Shown here one piece after another: positions 58,149-64,000 of a DNA stretch of 64,000 bases. A program made the translations under genes and the position numbers. Origin of the DNA: Ahaetulla prasina (taxonomy: Eukaryota > Chordata > Lepidosauria > Squamata > Colubridae); contig NC_080539.1 in NCBI RefSeq assembly GCF_028640845.1, forward strand, positions 100,838,554 through 100,902,553, written 5' to 3'. The notes beneath the pieces are model-generated. The model saw only the letters and a list, made by a program, of their open reading frames with translations. It searched no databases and had not been told where the DNA came from. Each line of letters starts with the position of its first letter. Position 1 is the stretch's first letter.

Positions 58149-58569
58149 TAAAGTGATCAGATTTCAGCCATGGCAAAGCGGGACAACATTGACCGGAGTG
58201 GGTGGGTGGGCGGGGGGCGGGGTGGGCGGGGGGGGCGGGCTATGCATGAGCGCTGAGTCTTGCCACCTGCCTGAACGAGGAGGAGCGGCTGCTGCTTCTC
58301 CACTCTTCCAGGCAGGCTCGGCTCTCCTTGGCTCTTCTCTCCGCTCTTCTCTTCCTCTCGGGTGAAGTCAAGCGGCGCCTCTCTTCCCTCTCGCGCCCCC
58401 TTCTCCGCCACTCCCCCTTCTCCGCCTCCTCCTCTTGTGTTGCCACCTCCCATTTTCAGAATGGGAGTGAAACAAAAAAAAATCGGGACTTTTTGGAATT
58501 GCAGCGGGACGCGGGACAAATTATTAAAAAGCGGGACTGTCCCGCCAAAAGCGGGACGTCTGGTCACTA
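58149..58569. mobile_element. CpG-rich DNA element with 10-base target duplication
   Basis: TAAAGTGATCAGATTTC faces GACGTCTGGTCACTA, and CAAAGCGGGACAAC faces GTCCCGCCAAAAGCGGGAC. A perfect direct repeat TACCTTAAAT lies outside both ends (58139-58148 and 58570-58579). The inside is strongly GC- and CpG-rich, unlike all surrounding DNA, with a G-run array at 58199-58239. Frames of 68-136 codons on both strands are composition artefacts. Superfamily uncertain: the duplication is longer than the 8 bases of hAT. Confidence 0.72.
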
Positions 58570-58734
58570 TACCTTAAATATGAATTTTCCTCATTTAGTA
58601 GACTCAGGGTTTTCAAATGTTTGTAGGCAACTAGCCTCCTTGAACTGGATGAGGCTATAAACATTATTCTCTAAGCTACAAAAAGATTAGGAGCAATTAA
58701 AGGTTTCCTTTGTTCAGTAAAGACTGATTCAAGG

Positions 58735-58940
58735 AGATGATGCTCATCTCCGATTCTCAGCCTAGGAAGCCTGCATTGTTTGAGAGATATTTTTATCATT
58801 ATGTGGCCAGCATGAAAATACAGAACGTAGTAACCTTTCCCACCAAAGTGGTACCTATTTATCTACTTGCATTTGCATGCTTTTGAACTGCTAGGTTGGC
58901 AGGAGCTGGGGTGAGGAACGGGAGCTCAACTTGCTTCCAC
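58735..58940 (-). mobile_element. Sauria-type SINE, antisense, decayed
   Basis: GATGCTCATCTCCG, TTATGTGGCCAGCATG, CCTTTCCCACCAAAGTGG and GAACTGCTAGGTTGGCAG are the family text in reverse. The tRNA head is missing. Confidence 0.7.
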
Positions 58941-59264
58941 CAACAGGAAGCAATTGAAGTATATAATTAGGCAAAACCTCCTAGCAATACCACTACAGAA
59001 GATCCTTTTAAATTCAACTTACTACTAAAAATCCATTCATTCCTGGAATTATATACATACAATAACTAGGAAGTTAAATAAGAAAACTAGAAACTTGGCA
59101 AGGGCAAATAACTTCCATATAACTGCCAAGAAAATTACAAGGACATTTCTGTAAGTAACCCATTCAAAATGAAGTCAATTTTGCTTTAATAATGAGTAGA
59201 ACTGACCTTAAATTAAAGTAAGAAATTATAGAATGACAATGATACATTATATGGATCTTGTCCA
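58941..59264. other. No recognisable feature
   Basis: About 320 bases of AT-rich DNA between two antisense SINEs. Confidence 0.4.
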
Positions 59265-59442
59265 TTTTTTTTATTTACATTTATATCCCGCCCTTCTCCG
59301 AAGACTCAGGGCGGCTTACATTGTGTAAGGCAATAGTCTCATTCTATTTGTATATTTATATACAAAGTCAACTTATTGCTCCCCCAACAATCTGGGTCCT
59401 CATTTTACCTACCTTATAAAGGATGGAAGGCTGAGTCAACCT
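59265..59442 (-). mobile_element. L2-tailed tRNA SINE, antisense, head missing
   Basis: TATATCCCGCCCTTCTCCG and CAACAATCTGGGTCCTC through GATGGAAGGCTGAGTCAACC match 43700-43981 in reverse. It stops before the tRNA part, as expected of 5' truncation. Confidence 0.8.
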
Positions 59443-59477
59443 ACCATTATCTACTAAATGAGAATTCTGCCAGGCAG

Positions 59478-59556
59478 AATACATATATTACATATATAAT
59501 ATATATATAATAATATATATAATTAAAATACATATATATATAAATACATATATTTA
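59478..59556. repeat. AT-rich (TATA) low-complexity repeat
   Basis: Interrupted ATATAT and TACATATA units. Confidence 0.85.
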
Positions 59557-60296
<740 letters not shown>

Positions 60297-60464
60297 TAGA
60301 ATAGAATAGAATAGAATAGAATAGAATAGAATAGAATAGAATAGAATAGAATTTTATTGGCCAAGTGTGATTGGACACACAAGGAATTTGTCTTGGTGCA
60401 TATGCTCTCAGTGTACATAAAAGAAAAGATACGTTCATCAAGGTACAACATTTACAACACAATA
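60297..60464 (-). mobile_element. CR1-superfamily (Rex1-like) LINE tail with (AATAG)n
   Basis: (AATAG)n at 60297-60350, then about 113 bases identical to 40242-40363, then unrelated sequence. It is a very short 5'-truncated insertion of the LINE at 40243. Confidence 0.88.
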
Positions 60465-61434
60465 GTAATAGTAATGGAACAATCACAGTAGAAGTTCCAG
60501 GAAGGAGGCATATTTGAATACTTGGACTCTGGGACAAGCATGTATAGATATGGAGTGTAGTAAAGAACTTTAAATATTATTTTGTTTGGGTTAAAATGTT
60601 CAATTTGCATATTATTTAAACAGGAGGAAGATTTAAGACTGTTCTAATCCAGGAATATATGTATTATCATCTTGTCTATTACTACATCTGTTTTGATGTA
60701 GAGGTAGAAGATAAATGACATACTGTAGCATGTTCACATTATTCTACCTTATTTGTTGGTCCCAATGGAATTTTGCCATGGACATCCCATAAACTGGCAA
60801 TTTTTATATTGTTATCCAATTTTTAAAAGAATCTTATTTTATTCCAGTTAATTATATCAATGAAACAGAAAACACATTTTCTTTTTAAATGACAAGGTAC
60901 TCCAAATGTATTTATTAATTATTTTAACAAATAGTATTCTAAAAATATTATTAATACTTTTCTATTTCTCTGTTTATTTTTAAAAAATCCATATCTGTAC
61001 TTCAAGATATCTCTATAGAACACCGTATATGGAGATAAATATTCATTTTACATGTTAAACATTGCAAATTAATGCTAAAGATGGAATAGGAACTGGTAAA
61101 GAAAAACAAATATATAGAATTAGAACATAACATTATTAGCATACACCTATCTGGAATTCAATAGGGAGAGTAATCAGATTAATATGGTTTACAAAACTTG
61201 ACTCTAACCATGACATTTTGAATACAGTTTATATAGTATTCATATTACTGATGTATACACAAGTTGTACACATGAAATAAAAGATCTATTGAATGAGTTT
61301 CTTCTAGCACATACATGGCCTTTTTAATGCTAGGGAAACAGGAACTTCAATGAGTTATGTTTGTATTCAGGTATATTGATAAGCAGGGCAGAACAATTTC
61401 ATAAATAGAGTACAGCTGTCTAAGTGAGTACCTA
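60465..61434. other. No recognisable feature
   Basis: AT-rich DNA without repeats or frames of note. Confidence 0.42.
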
Positions 61435-62015
61435 TAGTAGTGACCAAAATTGTGGAAACCTTTTGGGAAAAGTATATTTTTAAAAATTAGCTAATAACAC
61501 CATTTTTGGGGGGAGTAATACCATAAAATTATATATCAATGGAAAGATAATTTAATCAAGAATGTATTAGCAATAACTTTTATGAATGATTTTCTATTAG
61601 AAGAGCGGTTACAGTATAAAGAAGAAAAGTGAAACATGTAGAAAAAACAAGATATACAAAAATTATCACATCAGTTAATACTTAGCTGGGTAACCTCTAG
61701 CATGAATTACGGCCTTACAACTTCTTCCCGTGGAGTGAAATAAGTCTTTTATTTCTGCAGCTGTTATAATATGAAACCAAGATTGAATGATTGCTTCTAT
61801 TAACTGGGTTTTATTGCTGGGTCGCTTCTGACTAACAAGTTTCTTTTGTTGGCTCCATAGATTTTCAATTGAGTTACGGTCTGGGCTATTCCCAGGCCCT
61901 TCCAGCAGTGGAATATGATCATTTTGAAACTCCAAAAAGAAAAGTGGTGTTATTAGTCATCAAACCTCAAAAATACACTTTTCCCAAAAGGTTTCCACAA
62001 TTTTGGCCACTACTG
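61435..62015 (-). mobile_element. Tc1/mariner transposon, internally deleted
   Basis: Inverted ends of about 45 bases: TAGTAGTGACCAAAATTGTG at the left and CACAATTTTGGCCACTACTG at the right, with TA on both outer sides (61433-61434 and 62016-62017). At 581 bases it is about a third of a full Tc1 element. It keeps only the C-terminal transposase part. Confidence 0.9.
61675..61935 (-). pseudogene. Tc1 transposase C-terminal fragment
   Basis: 86 codons including PDRNSIENLW, the position of the last acidic residue (Glu) in the Tc1 DD34E triad, then IIQSWFHI and SCKAVIHARGYPAKY, the usual C-terminus. The first two catalytic Asp residues and the DNA-binding domain are deleted, so it is inactive. 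The family normally has about 340 residues. Confidence 0.85.
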
Positions 62016-62017
62016 TA

Positions 62018-62557
62018 TGATACACTACTGTATTTTTCAGTTATAGAGCACAAATTGCTTAATATGGAAAAAAAAAACCTGTTCAACTTGTAAATAAAAA
62101 TTTTTTCCCATTTAATTCCTTGAACTAATTAACACAGGCTGCTATTAGGGCTGTTTGCTAATGGAAACTGGAAACTTTCTTCTTCCTAAGAACAGTGGGA
62201 TTCTTTGAAAAATGCGTAAATGTGAATTTGTTTTGGAACTCTCATTGGATTTCCAAGAAAAAAACTTTAATAATCCATCTGGGTTTTGGATAAGAACCCA
62301 GATTCCATGACCTTACTGGTAAGAGTGCTCAAGCAATTTCAATAAAATCAAGTATGGAGATAGTCCTGATGAATATCTTTTAGTTCACTGTTTTTTTTAA
62401 TGAAACCTTTGCAGTCTTTGTTAAATTGCATCAATTGAAGCTTTCTATCACATATGATAGGTGTTTTCTGACAACATTCTTGAAAAAGCAATGGCATGAA
62501 ATAAAATTGGAAGTATCTTGGATAAAAAGGGAAATGAGTGAAAAAACAAGTGGAGAG
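62018..62557. other. No recognisable feature
   Basis: AT-rich DNA. Near 62274-62308, CATCTGGGTTTTGG and AGAACCCAGATTCC form a small hairpin. It directly adjoins the broken 3' side of the L2 ORF. Confidence 0.4.
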
Positions 62558-64000
62558 CTGAAGTTGGCGTAACCCAGGAGGTAACTCATTCCATAGGGTC
62601 GGTGCTGCCACAGAGAAGGCTCTCCTCCTGGGAGCCACCAGCCGGCACTGTTTGGCTGATGGCACCCGGAGCAGGCCCGCTCTGTGGGAGCGCACAGGTC
62701 GTTGGGAGGCTATCGGTGGCAGAAGGCGGTCTCGTAAATAGCCCGGTCCTAAGCCATGGAGTGCTTTAAAGGTGAGCACTAACACCTTGAATTGCACCCG
62801 GAAGGCTACCGGCAGCCAGTGCAGGCCGTGCAGGATAGGTGTTATATGGGAGCAACGTGGTGTTCCCACAATTACCCGCGCAGCCGCATTCTGGACTAGC
62901 TGGAGCCTCCCGGTGCCCCATGTAGAGAGCATTGCAATAGTCCAGGCGAGAGGTAACGAGGGCACGAGTGACCGTGCATAAGGAGTCCCGGTCAAGAAAG
63001 GGGCGCAACTGGTGCATCAGGCGAACCTGATAAAATGCTCCCCTGGCGACGGCCGTCAAATGTTCTTCTAAAGACAGCCGATCATCCAGGAGAACGCCCA
63101 AGTTGCGCACCCTTCCCCTGGGGGTGTAAGCTGACTGTACCGGGATGCCGGAACCCACAGCCACTCCGTCTTGGTAGGGTTGAGTTGGAGCCTATTCCTC
63201 CCCATCCAGACCCGCACGGCCTCAAGACACCGGTCCATCACCTTGACAGCTTCGTTGGGGTGGTTCGGGGTGGAAATGTACAGCTGAGTATCATCAGCGT
63301 ACAGATGATAATCCACCCCGAAACCACGGATAAACTCACCCAGCGGCTTCATATAGATGTTGAACAGGAGAGGCGAGAGAACTGACCCCTGAGGCACCCC
63401 ACAAGTGAGGGACCTAGAGGTCGATCTCTGCCCCCCTGCCAACACCGTCTGCGAACGGTCAGAGAGATAGGATGAGAACCACTGATAAACGGTGCCTCCC
63501 ACTCCCAATCCCTCCAACCGCCGCAGCAGGATACCATGGTCGATGGTATCAAAAGCCGCTGAGAGATCTAACAGGACCAGGACAGAGGAACATCCCCTGT
63601 CCCGAGCCCTCCAGAGGTCATCCACCAACGCGACCAAAGCCGTCTCGGTGCTGTAACCAGGTCTGAAGCCGGACTGGAACGGGTCTAGAAAGACAGTTTC
63701 CTCCAGGTATTGGGGAAGCTGATACGCCACCACACTCTCAACAACCTTTGCCAAAAAGCGAAGGTTGGAGACTGGACGATAGTTTGCCAATACAGCTGGG
63801 TCCAAGGAAGGCTTCTTGAGGAGGGGCCTCACCACCGCCTCTTTCAGGGCAGCGGGAAAGGTGCCCTCCAACAAGGAGGTGTTGATAATTCCCATAGTGT
63901 GTAGAGCTGCCAGGACAGCGTAAATCAGCTGTCCGACAGCTTGTAAATTTCTCCCTCGGACAAAGAGGGAGAGATGAGCATTCAGGTTGAAGTTGAGCCA
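62558..64000 (-). pseudogene. L2 LINE ORF2 (reverse transcriptase), frameshifted, runs off window
   Basis: Minus strand. The reverse-transcriptase core is open at 63068-63998: [35 protein letters not shown] (motif A), [13 protein letters not shown] (motif B) and LYADDTQLY (motif C, catalytic Asp pair). The frame shifts near 63150 and again near 62930; the C-terminal part then ends in RLVAPRRRAFSVAAPTLWNE and LPPGLRQL. Sequence becomes unrelated at about 62558, before the last 30 codons and 3' untranslated region seen at 51917. The N-terminal endonuclease would lie beyond 64000. With two frameshifts and a missing 3' end it is inactive. Confidence 0.9.

Noticed and set aside
58157..58660. CpG island as promoter of a host gene
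   Set aside because: It is bounded by inverted ends and a 10-base direct repeat, so a mobile element explains the composition; no exon follows.

Overview
This window is repeat-rich noncoding DNA from a squamate reptile, most likely a snake. The evidence is the repertoire: Sauria-type tRNA SINEs (1901, 5210, 57830, 58735), other tRNA SINEs carrying L2-like tails, L2/CR1/Rex1-like LINE pieces, many short hAT-type elements with 8-bp target-site duplications, and a CR1-superfamily LINE tail ending in (AATAG)n, a pattern I associate with snake genomes. I found no host protein-coding exon, tRNA, rRNA or CRISPR array. Every coding trace I recognise belongs to a transposable element, so the window is probably intergenic or inside a very large intron.

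Layout. 1-12.7 kb: a 3.3-kb tandem duplication (1411-4719 and 4720-8019), then an array of Penelope-like element (PLE) fragments separated by (AT)n tracts, and a second tandem duplication of a 576-bp CR1-containing segment around one PLE copy (10753-12705). 13-21 kb: hAT elements, solo LTRs with perfect 5-bp target duplications, two CR1 pieces and AT-rich DNA. 21.4-24.8 kb: a third tandem duplication (unit about 1.67 kb). 25-36 kb: dense nested insertions, including a hAT containing a SINE, a PLE palindrome split by a hAT, a MITE split by an LTR with a 125-bp flanking duplication, and a three-level nest at 35.2-36.2 kb. 36-57 kb: mostly featureless AT-rich DNA with scattered LINE ends, hAT copies and SINEs. 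57-64 kb: Sauria SINEs, a CpG-rich element, a Tc1 transposon remnant, and an L2 LINE ORF2 running off the right edge.

How the parts relate. The SINEs share 3' tails with LINEs in the same window (L2-type) or with Bov-B (Sauria), consistent with borrowed reverse transcriptase. The PLE copies encode only the C-terminal part of the GIY-YIG endonuclease plus a long Thr/Gln/Pro/His-rich tail, and carry inverted pseudo-LTRs typical of that class. The PLE pseudo-LTR sequence lies at the breakpoints of two of the three tandem duplications. The most unusual items are this PLE array with its hammerhead-like hairpins and microhomology junctions, and the LTR with the very long flanking duplication. Nothing was searched against a database; family names rest on recognition of motifs and termini.
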